DNA from: Garcia nutans
Lineage: Eukaryota; Streptophyta; Magnoliopsida; Malpighiales; Euphorbiaceae
DNA length: 64,000 nt
Direction of reading: 5' to 3'
NCBI GenBank assembly: GCA_947685225.1
Contig: CANTUV010000004.1
Coordinates: forward strand, 12,369,001-12,433,000
The notes beneath the pieces were generated by a model. That model did not search any database. It was given only the letters and a program-made list of their open reading frames with translations, and was not told the origin of the DNA. Each line of letters begins with the position of its first letter. Positions within the stretch are counted from its first letter, which is position 1. A program made the position numbers and the translations under genes. This document shows, piece by piece, positions 23,275 to 34,461 of this stretch.

Positions 23275-23810
23275 ATGGATTGTGGGTCTTCACCCTCAAA
23301 ATGGATCTTCATCCTTGGACCTCAGATCTTCATCCTCGGACATTAGGTCTTCAGCCTTCAAAATAGATCTTCATCCTTGGACAATGGGTCTTCACCCTTC
23401 AAAATGGATCTTCATCCTTGGACATCAGGTCTTCACACATTAAAATGGATCTTCATCCTTGATTATCAGGTCTTCACCCTTAAAAATGGATCTTCATCCT
23501 TGGACTTTGGGTCTTCACCCTTCAAAATAGATCTTTATCCTTTGGAGATTAGGTCTTTATCCTTCAAAAATGGACCTTTATCCTTTGGAGATTGGGTCTT
23601 TACCATTCAAAAATGGATCTTTATCCTTTGAAAATTGGGCCTTTACCCTTCAAAAATGGATCTTTATCCTTTGGAGATTGGGTCTTTACCCTTCAAATAT
23701 GGATTTTTATCCTTTGGAGATGGGGTCTTTACCCTTCAAAAATTGATCTTTATCCTTTGGAGATCGGGCCTTTACCTTTCAAAAATGGATCTTCATCCTT
23801 GGACATTTGT
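23275..23810 (-). repeat. Tandem array of ~50-bp repeats in H 3' UTR
   Basis: About 11 copies of a unit whose plus-strand theme is atggatcttcatcc followed by gggtcttcaccc. G carries only about 2.5 copies at 51560-51672. The unit drifts along the array (cttcatcc on the left, ctttatcc to the right). The repetitive frames on the plus strand (23377-23921, about 17-aa periodicity) arise from the array and run against the element's sense, so I do not call a gene. Confidence 0.85.
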
Positions 23811-26059
23811 TGTACATTTGCTTCAGCTCTTCTAGCTAGACTAATCTTTTGTCTTTTTCATCTTCATTCTTTTGGGGGTTCTAACTTTCTTCGTATCTTA
23901 TTCTTTTTGTTCCATTCTTAAATGGATTCTTCACTTTTGCAAAACATTTGTTTATATTTTAGCTAGCCCTTATATCCTCTTTTTGCCCCCTGCATGACAA
24001 AATATTGAAAGCGAGTCTGAAAATATTTTGTACACGTATAAACTCAAGAAATTCAAAGGAGAAACTTTGCCCCCTGTGTTGGCTCAAACCAATAATTTTT
24101 TCCCATGTAGACTTTGATTGATGTCTATATATTATATGGTTCCTTGTACGAGCCTGCATTTCCAGTTTTGTAAAATGACTAGATCTTCATCAAGCAATGG
24201 GCCTTTCATCCCCCCGATGCTATATTGCTTCATGTTTACTTCATAGAGTACATATTGTTCACTTCGACAAAGAATAGACAATGCAAGATAATAAAATGTA
24301 TTATGATATGCTCATGTATGCATGAATAATACTTATAGTGGTTCTATTGACTCACATGCCAAGATGGTAAGCCAAAGTAGTCCCATTGGTTCTTTCCAAA
24401 TGCTTGTTTAGGTCTTGCATTGGAATAGCAAAAGTCTTCACATTTATGGCTTTTAACTTTAAAATGTTGAAAACATGAGTGGTGGGGCCCAAGCAACATA
24501 GTTAGAGATACATCCATTTCAAACTATGATTCAACATGCCAATTGGTAACTACTTCATAACCTTGCCAATAATCATTTTATTTTGCCCAATGTGTCCTTA
24601 AAGTTTCAATGGTTCAACATACTTTTAAATCTTAAATTTTTAATTTTGTAATCAAATGTTGGATTTGCCAAATCAGTGTCAATTTACCTTAGGACTTGAC
24701 TTTTCCAAACTAACACATCCATTACATCATAACCCTAGTTACCATACGAAACTCGAGAATCATTTCTATTTGAGCAAGAACTGTTGTGCTTTAGATAGGC
24801 ACATATATATTACTAGAGCAAAGGTCTCATTGAGTTTAAATATTACCTATCTCATATGTATGCTTATTCAAACTATCTCCACCAATAGACTCTACCTACC
24901 AAAAGAGATCAGCAGGTCTTTAATAGGCTTGAAACGGGGTCTATATGGGACGCGAGTTAAATGAAAGCTATATTTGAGTTGGGGATATTATGATACTGTT
25001 GACAAATCATCACATTATTATCTTCTATTGGAGCCATAGGCAACTGGGAGCAATCTTGCTAGACTTCAATTTCATTCTATCTCCTTAGAAGAAATATAGA
25101 GCTGATTAAGAAGATCTTCATCTTTTCCTTTTGCTTTTGCACAAACTCAGGACCCCTTTTTTTCCCTTTTTTATTTCTTTTATTTGTTTTTCTTTCTCTT
25201 TTGATTTTTTGCTCTCTCTTTTTTCTGTATATTTTTTCTATATTTTTTCTTTTTTTTTATTTTTTTATTATTGGGTCCTAACTCCAAAAGAATTATTTTG
25301 CTTGCACCATTCTATACTTCTGACTATGGATGAGTGGACTAGAGTTAGTCTACTTCAGTGAGGATAAATGCTTTGTTGTCCTGACTTTATCTCAATGATG
25401 ACAGAGACTGAGATATTAAATCTAGTTCAGGTAATCTTTAACTATCCTTGTGGTCTTGACTATGCATTCCTTTCTTCGATCTTCTTTCCCTTTTGTTTCT
25501 TGGTGATCATAAGACTTCTCAAAAGTGTAACACCCATTGGGTTTGCAAGACAATGAAAAGTAAGCTAAAATTTTATGAAGGCTTAAAGGGACAACTAATG
25601 ATTGATATTTAATTGGGTAGATTCTAGTTATTGGCTTACAAAACAATGCCTAGATCATCTCTCTCTTAAATAAGCAGAGTTCAATTTTTTCTCGAAAGTT
25701 CATCAAAGCATGTACTAAGATGGACTAGGACCTAGACACTCATATTTATTTAGGAGCCCTCTCTAAGTAAGCATACAAAACAAAATGCTATATAATAACT
25801 CCCTCACTTAGTAAAGTTATTCAAATCATGATGCATAGTTACGCTAATTTATAAATATCAAGCTAGATTCATCATTGGTTGGGCACCAAAATTAACAAAG
25901 ACCAATAAAAATTTAATGAAAATTATTTATTCAAATAATCTTTATTTGAAAAAAATAATTGTTCTAGAAAATGCCAAAGATAGAATATAAAACAAATAAC
26001 CAAATAAGCTAAGAGAAGTTTGTTGAATTCTAGTCGAAAAATGCTCCATTTATTTCGAC
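23811..26059 (-). other. 3' UTR of element H
   Basis: Non-coding sequence aligning in reverse complement with F and G. It includes the pyrimidine counterpart of the purine tract at 25130-25270. Short frames such as 24656-24964 and 25131-25361 are on the wrong strand and have no family support. Confidence 0.7.
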
Positions 26060-26872
26060 ATATAAAGGGCAAGGATTTTTCCATCATCAAGGATCATTGC
26101 TTCATCATCCACAGTTAGTCAAAGCTTGCTTAGTAGCACATCCTCTTTAGCAGTCTCTCCATCCATATCATGACAAGATGACAAGATAAAACTATCTTTC
26201 AATTCTCCCTCCATCATGAATGTTGCAAGCGGTGGCACCCTTTTAAATTTAGGCTAAGGCTTATTTTTAGTGTTGGGCTTATCAAGCTTCGACAGGTTTC
26301 CACTAACAATTAAATTTTGGATATCATGCCTTAATCGAACACATTTATCTTTCTCATGCCCTTACACTTGATGGAATTGACAAAAGACCTTGGTATCAAA
26401 ATTTGATGGCAGAGGCTTGTGTAGAGGTCGAGGTGCCAATGGTTGAAGCAAATCCATCTTCATTAGATTCTCTAACATCTTTGACAAAGGTTCCCCCAAC
26501 TCCAACAATTTATGCTTCTTTGTTTGTTCAGGTATTGCATTTTTCTCAACACCTCCTCTTTCTCTTTGACTTTGCCCACTGGGGTGGTAGCCGCCCTTAT
26601 TGCTCCACTTAGACAGACATGGTTTGATCAGTCTTGTAGATTGGGGATTGAACTCTCATTTTTCATTTGATCTTTATCATTGGACTTGTTCCTTGTTAAT
26701 GTTACCTTTCCCTTCTTCTTTATCTCAATGGGAGATACCTCATTAGCATTATTGATGATCTCCAAAATTTCTATCAACAGGGTCTTCATAATTTTGACAA
26801 TTGATCTCATAGCTTGGCCATCCTAGCTTTGATAATTTCATCGATTATATCCCCTAGTTGGTTTGCATCCAT
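26060..26872 (-). pseudogene. Mini-Gag remnant of element H
   Basis: Starts at ATG 26872 with a helix resembling the X Gag start (MDANQLGDIIDEIIKARM), then a TGA and a Lys-rich region (SPIEIKKKGKVTL). It continues to a C-terminal part with the knuckle motif FCQFHQ, an in-frame TAG, then GHEKDKC and LRHDIQNLI. The capsid-like domain present in X and Y is absent, as in G. Several stops and shifts disable it. It suggests a non-autonomous Tat element with an internally deleted Gag. Confidence 0.7.
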
Positions 26873-27989
26873 CCTCCCAATGAAGCGCTTGAATCAAAAT
26901 CACTGTTTTAGGTCATGTTGTTGTATGCTCTTAAACTATTATACTCTAGCTCTGTGAGCCAAAAAGGATAATTGCCATGTAATGCAATGTGTGTATACAT
27001 GTATGCTCAAGTAACAAACAAACAAAAATAATTAGGATGATCCTTCCAACCTTATAACTTCCACACACGAATGGCTAGTCTTTTTTCCTAAGTACATGGT
27101 CAAAAACATATCAACATGGGATATTCTCTTTTTAAAAAATTCCCTCAGATGGTTTAACCAATAGAAGTCCGTCCATGACAACTCCTATTAATTAGGCTTT
27201 AATCCATTGAATCAACCAAAAATAGCTTTTATGTTATATTGGATTAAAAAAAATTAATAGGTTTATCATAAATAGATTTCCCATTTGGAAATACAACTAA
27301 TGATCCATGCCAAAAATAAGCAAGTAATTAATAATTCTTGGTATAAACTAGGCTCGCAATTGATTTTTGATTTTCTATAATTAACCTAAATATTTGTAAG
27401 CTTTTTTTTTGTAATCTTTAGATGAAGTGAAAAATAATTTTGCTTCAAAGTCCCTTGGGCTTTGAAAGTTTTGGGCCATAAGGTGGAAGAAGATTTTTTA
27501 TCTATCTAGAAAGATTTTATGTTGAAAAACCATCTTGAAAATTTTGAAAATTTGAGATTTGGTCTTTTGGACTTAAAGAAAAAAATATTTTTGAGCTTAC
27601 ATTATAGGTAGGTCATATTAGAAAAAGAACAAACTAAATAAGCCATGATTTAGACTAAGATAAATTAATCATAGTCAAACAACAAGCATTTAGGGTAAAA
27701 ACCTAAGGAAAGTAGCTAGGTCAATTGCGTGAGCTTTAGTCTTTGTGTTGAAAGCTTAGGTTCCCATAGCAAGTATATACTAAAAGGTACAAGGAAATGA
27801 GTGGTTATGCCATGCTCAATCTCCACACCTTGAGTGAAAGTATGGTATCCATCACATAACATATCACGGGTTACACGGCGTCGTAACTCATGCATGTATT
27901 GCAATCTAAATGATTAAATGGATAATATCATTATAAGAAAGAATAAAATAATATAAAGACCAATGGAATAGACTTATCTTATCCCCAGT
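26873..27989 (-). other. Leader of element H
   Basis: Aligns with the leader of X (15782-16794) with many substitutions and small indels. No coding region. The 62-aa frame near 27716-27904 has a counterpart in the X leader (16477-16674), reflecting shared leader sequence rather than a gene. Confidence 0.7.
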
Positions 27990-27999
27990 GGACTCGCCA
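27990..27999 (-). promoter_or_regulatory. PBS of element H (one mismatch)
   Basis: Minus-strand TGGCGAGTCC, one base different from the PBS of X and I, directly beside the LTR end. Marks H as minus-strand. Confidence 0.7.
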
Positions 28000-28000
28000 C

Positions 28001-28407
28001 TACAATTACGACACTCTTAGGTTTAGAACCTTAGAGAACACGGGCCAAAACCTAGAGAAATTGGAGTTGCCACCCAGACAGGCTAGGAAAATATAAAAGG
28101 GTGGATGACTCGATTCCTAAGGAATCCTCAACCCCTATTGGGTTCGGAAAGTTGGGTACGTATGGGGAAGGTGAGAAATGGCCCAGCACCCCAATAATGC
28201 CCAATTCATTGGAATCAGCCTCCTTTTCAGGTCTAAATATTATTGAATTCTTAACTTATTAAAATGTCATCCATACTACATACAATCATAAAAATAAATA
28301 ATACTTTATTAAAATCACAATAAGTTCAAACAAAATAAATGGGCAGCCATACTGGATAGAGACTTGCCCGTACAATGTGCAATGTCCAAAACTAAATAAA
28401 ATAGGAC
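28001..28407 (-). mobile_element. LTR of element H, PBS-proximal part
   Basis: Matches the 3' end of LTRs X, Y and G, except that about 50 bp just before the terminus are deleted or replaced. It is interrupted at 28403-28407 (TSD aggac) by element B; the remainder continues at 44942. Confidence 0.8.
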
Positions 28408-31112
28408 TGTCACATCCCAAAGTTTAGGTAGTCGAGTATTAGGCAAGAAGGACATAAATAAGTGGTCAAATAGAGGCTCGAGATAATCAAAAACAAAATC
28501 GGTGTGCAAATGAGGCCCGTGAAGTCGACGGGACCTAAAGGTAATTTTTCGAAAGGCCGAGGACCTAAGAGTAATTTTCTGAAAAGTTGTGTCGTTTCTT
28601 AATAGTGACCCTAACGGATGCCATAAATGTGTTCTCGGGATTAATCGGGTCGTAATGGTGGCGCACGATTTTTCCCGAAAACGCACGGTTTGTAAGTTAC
28701 GGGCGATTTTACGACAAGGGTATTTTGGACATTTCTAGCGGAGGGGCAATTTTGTAATTAAATATAACTTTGGGGACAAAATTTAAAAGAACAAAAAGCC
28801 ACTTTCAAGTGGCCAAATCCTAGCCATTAAGTCCAAATGGGTTGGACAAATCATGGCCATTGAAAATAAACAAATTAATTAAATGGAAATTAAATCATAA
28901 ACAACTATTTTTGGTCTTCCAAATATAAGTAAAGGATCAAAAAAACAACACCATCACCACTTGTCTTCTTCCTTAGGTCGTGCTCCCCCCCTCCCTTCCA
29001 TTTTCAAGGAGAAAATTTTCAAGTCTAAGCCATTTTTTCAAGTGAAATTCAATAGGAAATAAGGTAAGATACCATCCTAAGTCTTATTCTTTCATTAGAA
29101 TTAGGTATTAGGCTATGTTTAGGAAGATTTGATATTATGTTCATGTTGGGAAAGTATTAGTAAGTTGATGATTATGGTGAAAAATGATAAACTACTTAAA
29201 GGAAATGATGAAAATGATGATTATTAGTAAGAATAATTAAAGGATTGTGAGAAAATCATAAGGTAGCATCATGTTCATATCTAGGGTTTGTTCTTACATA
29301 TGTGACATGTTAAATTCATAGGAAATCAAGGAGATTAGAGAGGAAAGGAAGTGAAATAGACAAGAAGAGCAAGGAAAAGCAAGGTTTGGTACTTTAACTA
29401 ATTGTTTGTTCATTTTCTTGAAATTTTTTGGTTCTAGAATTAGTGAAATGCTGTGACTTGTATGATTTTTAATTAAATATAGAAACATTTCCTTGAAGTG
29501 AATTTTTGATATGTTGTGCATCAATGCGTCTAGAATGGCTGAAAAATATTTTGAGTTGAATTCGGAATTGTTATGATTATGGAAAAATTATTTCTGTTAG
29601 ACCTGCTCTAGGAGGTACCTTGACTGAGACAGCCATGTTTCCGGATTTTTAATAAAATTTAGAAAATTAATCTTCAATTGAATTTTGGATATGTTGTTTT
29701 TTAGTGAGTCTAGTATGTGAGAAAAATAATTTTGAACCACATTGATTGAATTTAATTTACGGAATTCACAAAATTCAGAACTGCTGCCAGGATGCAGGGC
29801 AACTGGAGCAGTCTGGTTGGGTGAACTACTTGAACAAGATTTTTTGTCCAGTTTGATCTGAAATTTTAAAGGAATGATTTTAAGATGTAAAAATAAATTC
29901 TGTAAAAATTTTATAGTTTTTAGGCAAGTAGATTATTTTATACAATTTTTCAAAATAAGGATCAAGTTGAGTCCAAAACCAGAATTTACTATTCATATGG
30001 TCATTTTGCTAATATTCATTTGGTCATTTTTCAAAAGTAATCCAATTGATTCCTTATGCATATAAATGAGCATAATATTTTTATTAAAATGACAAAATAT
30101 GATATTTCACATTGAAATAATATAAGAAACATAAGTCGATATTGTATAATGCATATTCGATTAAGAAATGGCATGAAAATTTTGGCTCCACTGGGTATCT
30201 GGGATAGTACTGAGTAGGGTAAGGGTATGATATATCATACTATATGCAGTGCTACTTTAATATAGGACTTCGGTCTGAGTTATATAGGGCAATCACCTGA
30301 GTTATATAGGACTCCGGTCCGAGGGCTTCGACCACAGATTCCACAGGGCTTGGTCCGCAATTTTTTAGGGCCACAGCCACAGAATATATATACAGTTGTT
30401 TCAGTTAGTTCCTTACCATACGTTAGTCTACCAAATTACCTAGTGGAGCGAACTGATAAAATGATAATAACTGAATATATGACATGTATGGATTGTTTTT
30501 ACTATGATATTATTTTTCAATTCGACTCATTGCTTTTAAAAGTGCATTATGCTTTTATTATTTATTTTCCGTAATTAGTTAAAGTACCCACTAAGCAATG
30601 CTTAGCGAGTTTAGTTTCTTCTAAACTCGTAGGTTATTAGCAAGGAGCTAGTAACGAGCAGAGGAGTCCTGCGATCTGTCGGTCATCAACAAACTTAGGT
30701 AGCGCTCTTCATTTTGTATTTTGGTATTAGAAACTGGCATGTACATATTTGAACAATACAAAGAGATAACTTGATGTAGCATGTAAATCTAGTAATGTAT
30801 AATAACTGTATGGTTTTAAATTGAGTTGGGTTGTGAATATAGAAGTGTGAATTCTTCTTGCAGGATTGTAGTTGAGGTTATAAGGGTGGATTATTGGGAG
30901 TGTGCCTGAGTTGAATTGTGAAACAAAATATTTTTCAAAAATAAGAAAAATCATTTTTGTCGACACTTGGGACCTAGAATTTTAAGGGAGACTCTGTCAA
31001 AATTTTTGGAAATTTTTTATAAGGAACATTAAGTAAGCTGACATAACTAGAGCTCGTATCCCAATGTAGCATTCCTCCTCGGCTTATTCATAGGTCGGGA
31101 AGGGATGTTACA
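28408..31112 (+). repeat. 5' LTR of element B
   Basis: TGTCACATCCC at the start, gatgttaca at the end. It contains the 22-bp array at 30259-30325 and the stem-loop CTAAGCAATGCTTAGCG at 30591-30607. The length difference from the 3' LTR (41 bp) is roughly two array units. Confidence 0.9.
30259..30325. repeat. 22-bp array of TATATAGGAC units, LTR B copy 1
   Basis: Three units of about 22 bp with the theme tatataggacttcggtccgag; each holds a TATA-like stretch and a CGG-N-CCG dyad. The 3' LTR has five units (44040-44150). Confidence 0.85.
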
Positions 31113-31117
31113 ATTTG

Positions 31118-31129
31118 TGGTATCAGAGC
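31118..31129 (+). promoter_or_regulatory. PBS of element B (initiator tRNA-Met)
   Basis: TGGTATCAGAGC, 5 bp after the LTR end. This is the standard plant initiator-Met PBS. Confidence 0.9.
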
Positions 31130-31303
31130 ATTGGTTTAGTCGATTCTGGGAGATAGGTAGTAAGTAAGTAACTATGTGTGCCATGTAAGATAAAGTAAGG
31201 AGAAAGGTATATGATGAATAGGTAGATGTACATGCCAGATAGGAATTGATAATCGAGTTATATGTTGATTAATTAAGTAGATAGCTATTTATGTCAATGT
31301 AGG

Positions 31304-31384
31304 ATGTCTCTAGATTCGTGGCAAGCTATGGAACGAAACGTAGAATCGCAAGCATCTGGGTCTGCAGATGCCTGGGAAGCTCAT
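31304..31384 (+). pseudogene. gag of element B, 5' part (27 codons before C)
   Basis: ATG at 31304 opens a frame (MSLDSWQAMERNVESQ at the start) that runs without a stop to the C insertion. The same frame resumes after C at 40866. L carries the same start in its leader (minus, near 55715), with a stop six codons in. Confidence 0.75.
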
Positions 31385-32356
31385 TGTAACATCCCCATGC
31401 TCTATATAAGTACTATACATATACTTAGTATATATACAATACGTATATAGAATATAAGAATGTCACTTTTAGTTTTAAATTTCAGAACCTTTAATCAAGT
31501 TCTAACAATATTACATTAATTTAAATAACATTAACAAAATCATTATACGTTCAATGATCTTAATCTTATTTACCAAAACTTCATTATTACATATGAATAT
31601 AATAGTATGAATAATACATCACAATTAAATCATACATGTATGCATCACCTTCTAGTTAGTCTCGAAACACTCTTACCCTTCTCGTGGCATAACAACTTAA
31701 CTTCCGAATCAACCGAATAATCACCTGCGCGATCACACAACCGCGCTAAGCCCGAAAGCTTAGTAATACAAAACATTCATATAAACATACATTTCATAAA
31801 ATCATATTTATATATTAACTTTACATAACATTATTTTATTATCATGTTTTCCCATTGTGAATACACTTTTCATATATACTTTTACTAATGTTTTATTCAT
31901 AATTATATACACATACATTTCATTTCAATAATTCACAATTCAATGACTACCCAAAACCTTCATGAAGCAATATTCATCATTTCCACATCCATATACATTT
32001 TACACATCATGTTATAATTTTATAAGCTCATCATTCAACATAGCTTCTTAAGCTATATTCACTTTCAATAATTTGCTTATATATATTGTATACAACTCAT
32101 TCCATGATTATCATCATATATTTCAATCTATGGTTATCACCATATATCACATAACATTATATTTCATTCCATGGTTCACATTAAAAACAAAGACAACATA
32201 TATCTCATTATTCATTTACTCCATTATTCAACATTATTCATTTATTCCATTATTCAATAATCCATATATATACAAACACAAGCATGGGCCCAAAACACTA
32301 ATATGCCATTCCACTTTCAGAGTTAATGTTTTGGTTCAATTTTCACATTTATCATT

Positions 32357-32592
32357 ATCCCAACTAGGCTTCAAGGATTAAGGTTCAACCAAGCTTCAAG
32401 GGGAGCAAAGCATGCTAAGCATCAACCCAACTTGGCTTCAAGAACCAATCCAACCTAGCTTCAAGGGTTGTAACATCTCAATTAGGCTTCAAGGATTAGA
32501 CCCAACCAAGCTTCAAGGGGAGTAAAACATGTTAAACTTCAACCCAACTTGGCTTCAAGGATCAAATCCAACCTAACTTCAAGAGATTGTTA
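32357..32592. repeat. 'cttcaagg' array, LTR C
   Basis: About seven copies of a 35-45-bp theme containing aggcttcaagg or aagcttcaagggg and caacccaacttgg. A second copy is at 38776-39000 in the other LTR, and D has the same array in reverse at 61143-61378. E1 and E2 have a different motif (cttacgacccggtc) at this site. Confidence 0.85.
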
Positions 32593-33419
32593 CTATCATT
32601 AGGCATGCCACCAATAACAAAACTCTGAAAATGAATAACATATTAGACACACACAATTCATTTATTATTTCATTCTCAATTCCATTTCCAATTCTTATCA
32701 TAATATAGGCAAACATGCCCCATTTATCTCAATTGAACCATCATAGCCAATCACAATGGCTTCATATCTCATTTGAATCATCATAGCCAATCACAATGGC
32801 TTCACATTTCATTTCACAATATAACACTTCATTATTCAAGTATATATATATATCATCAATGATATTGAATATCAATTAAACAAACATATCATATAAACAT
32901 GCTTCAATCATATCATTTACATCATTATAGCTTATAACATTAATTTCACACATCTCCTTATATCTCAATTGTATTACAATTTATAATCAATTATATTGCA
33001 CATACCTTTTAATGATCCTCATATCTTTCACTTGCCATATTTCCTCATATCAGCACCACTTTCACATTTCATATTTCATTAATAATATATATATATACAT
33101 AGCAATTTACATTATTCATAAGCATCAACAATATAATAGATTACTTAACACATTTATAGCTAAATGTGTTAAGATCTAAGAATATATAAACATACTCAAT
33201 CAAATAGGGTTTGTACTTACCTTATGTACCACTTACACCAAACTACACACTTCCTTTTTCAATTACTCTTCACCACTTGAATTAGAGCCATCAATTTTCT
33301 TCACAACCTATTCCATTCAAATAATAAAATATATGAATCTCAATACAATTATTCTTAGATTAATCACATACTAGACCTTTAGATCACAAATTACAAACCG
33401 ACTTCTCTCTCTAGGGCTC

Positions 33420-33638
33420 CACGGCCGTGGCCTACTATTCCCCCACGGGCGTGGCTTAACAACCAATTCTGCCCAAATGCTCTAAAATGGCCACGGTCGT
33501 GGCCTTCCAATCCCCTCGGCCGTGGCATATAAAGTGAATCTGTTTCTTGTGTTCAACACCTCCACGGCCATGGCTTCCAATGGCCACGGTCGTGGCAGCC
33601 AATGGCCACGGTCGTGGCAGCCAATGGCCACGGGCGTG
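33420..33638. repeat. CACGNNCGTG dyad array, LTR C copy 1
   Basis: Dyads start at 33420, 33444, 33492, 33515, 33563, 33585, 33607 and 33629; the last four are spaced exactly 22 bp. The middle two bases vary (GC, GG, GT). The other LTR has one unit fewer (39814-40010). Confidence 0.92.
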
Positions 33639-34009
33639 GCACCCAAAATACCTCTGTTCCCGGACCAAACACATGTATTCTATGTTTTAAACTCCATTAA
33701 ACACAAACATACATCAATCATACATCAATTATTCAATTCTCCAACTAATACATATTAAATCCTTACCCACCAATTTCACTAATCCTTCATCATCTTCACA
33801 AAAAAACCATTTAAATCTATATATATCTTTCAATCTTTCACTATCATCATCTTAACATATTAACTACCTCAAATCTCAACAATTCATCATCATCCTCATA
33901 ACTACCCACATCAAATTCAAACTCAAACCATAGAAATCAATGTAAAGGAATGAATACTTACTTGGTTATTTGCCAAATCTTGAATAAAAATCTTCAATCT
34001 TCTCAAAAT

Positions 34010-34011
<2 letters not shown>

Positions 34012-34047
<36 letters not shown>

Positions 34048-34172
34048 ACCACAAAGAAGAAGAAGCAGAAGAAGAAAGAAACTTCTTGCTTCTTCCGTTC
34101 TTATCTTATATAAATATATAATAATAATAATAATAACAATAACAATAACAATAATAATAATAATAATAATAA
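34012..34172. repeat. (CT)n and (AAT)n microsatellites, LTR C copy 1
   Basis: A CT run at 34012-34046 and AAT/AAC runs at 34117-34172. In the other LTR they lie at 40385-40424 and 40500-40583 and are longer, showing slippage since insertion. Confidence 0.9.
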
Positions 34173-34447
34173 TACTAAAACTTTAAATCTCCACCACATA
34201 TTCTTTCTTTGACTTTCTTCTTCTCTTTTCTTTTTGTCCTTATTATCATTATTATTATTACTTAATTATACAAATATATATACAATTCACTTTCCCTACA
34301 CTAATTTTATATCCCATGTATATATATGATGTATATGTATATGTCTTATATATATTATCTTTATATTACCCATATACACATATACATTAAATCCAAATAC
34401 AACAACAATAACTCCAAAACTCTTAGGGTCTATTTCGGGATATTACA

Positions 34448-34461
34448 ATTCTCTCCCTCTT
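34448..34461 (-). promoter_or_regulatory. PPT of element C
   Basis: Minus strand AAGAGGGAGAGAAT adjoins the 3' LTR start at 34447. It resembles the PPT of E2 (59409-59421). Confidence 0.85.

Larger units (their letters stand above)
31385..34447 (-). repeat. 3' LTR of element C
   Basis: Minus strand TGTAATATCCC to ggatgttaca. It contains, in plus coordinates, the stem-loop at 31744-31763, the cttcaagg array at 32357-32592, the dyad array at 33420-33638, a (CT)n run at 34012-34046 and an (AAT)n-like run at 34117-34172. The duplicated frame at 32073-32381 is not a gene. Confidence 0.92.

Noticed and set aside
23377..23921. A repetitive protein with ~17-residue repeats
   Set aside because: It is produced by the ~50-bp tandem array in H's 3' UTR and runs opposite to the element; three overlapping frames show the same pattern.
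29294..30966. Conserved 60-80-aa frames shared with 43076-44762 and 54558-56288
   Set aside because: They lie in LTRs of B, M and L in both orientations; shared descent of LTRs explains them, and there are no protein motifs.
32073..32381. A conserved 102-aa protein, also at 38484-38792
   Set aside because: Both copies are in the LTR pair of C; near-identity comes from LTR duplication, and composition is AT-rich low complexity.
33420..33638. CRISPR-like array
   Set aside because: Regular 22-bp repeats have no unique spacers, lie in a plant LTR and occur in both LTRs of C.
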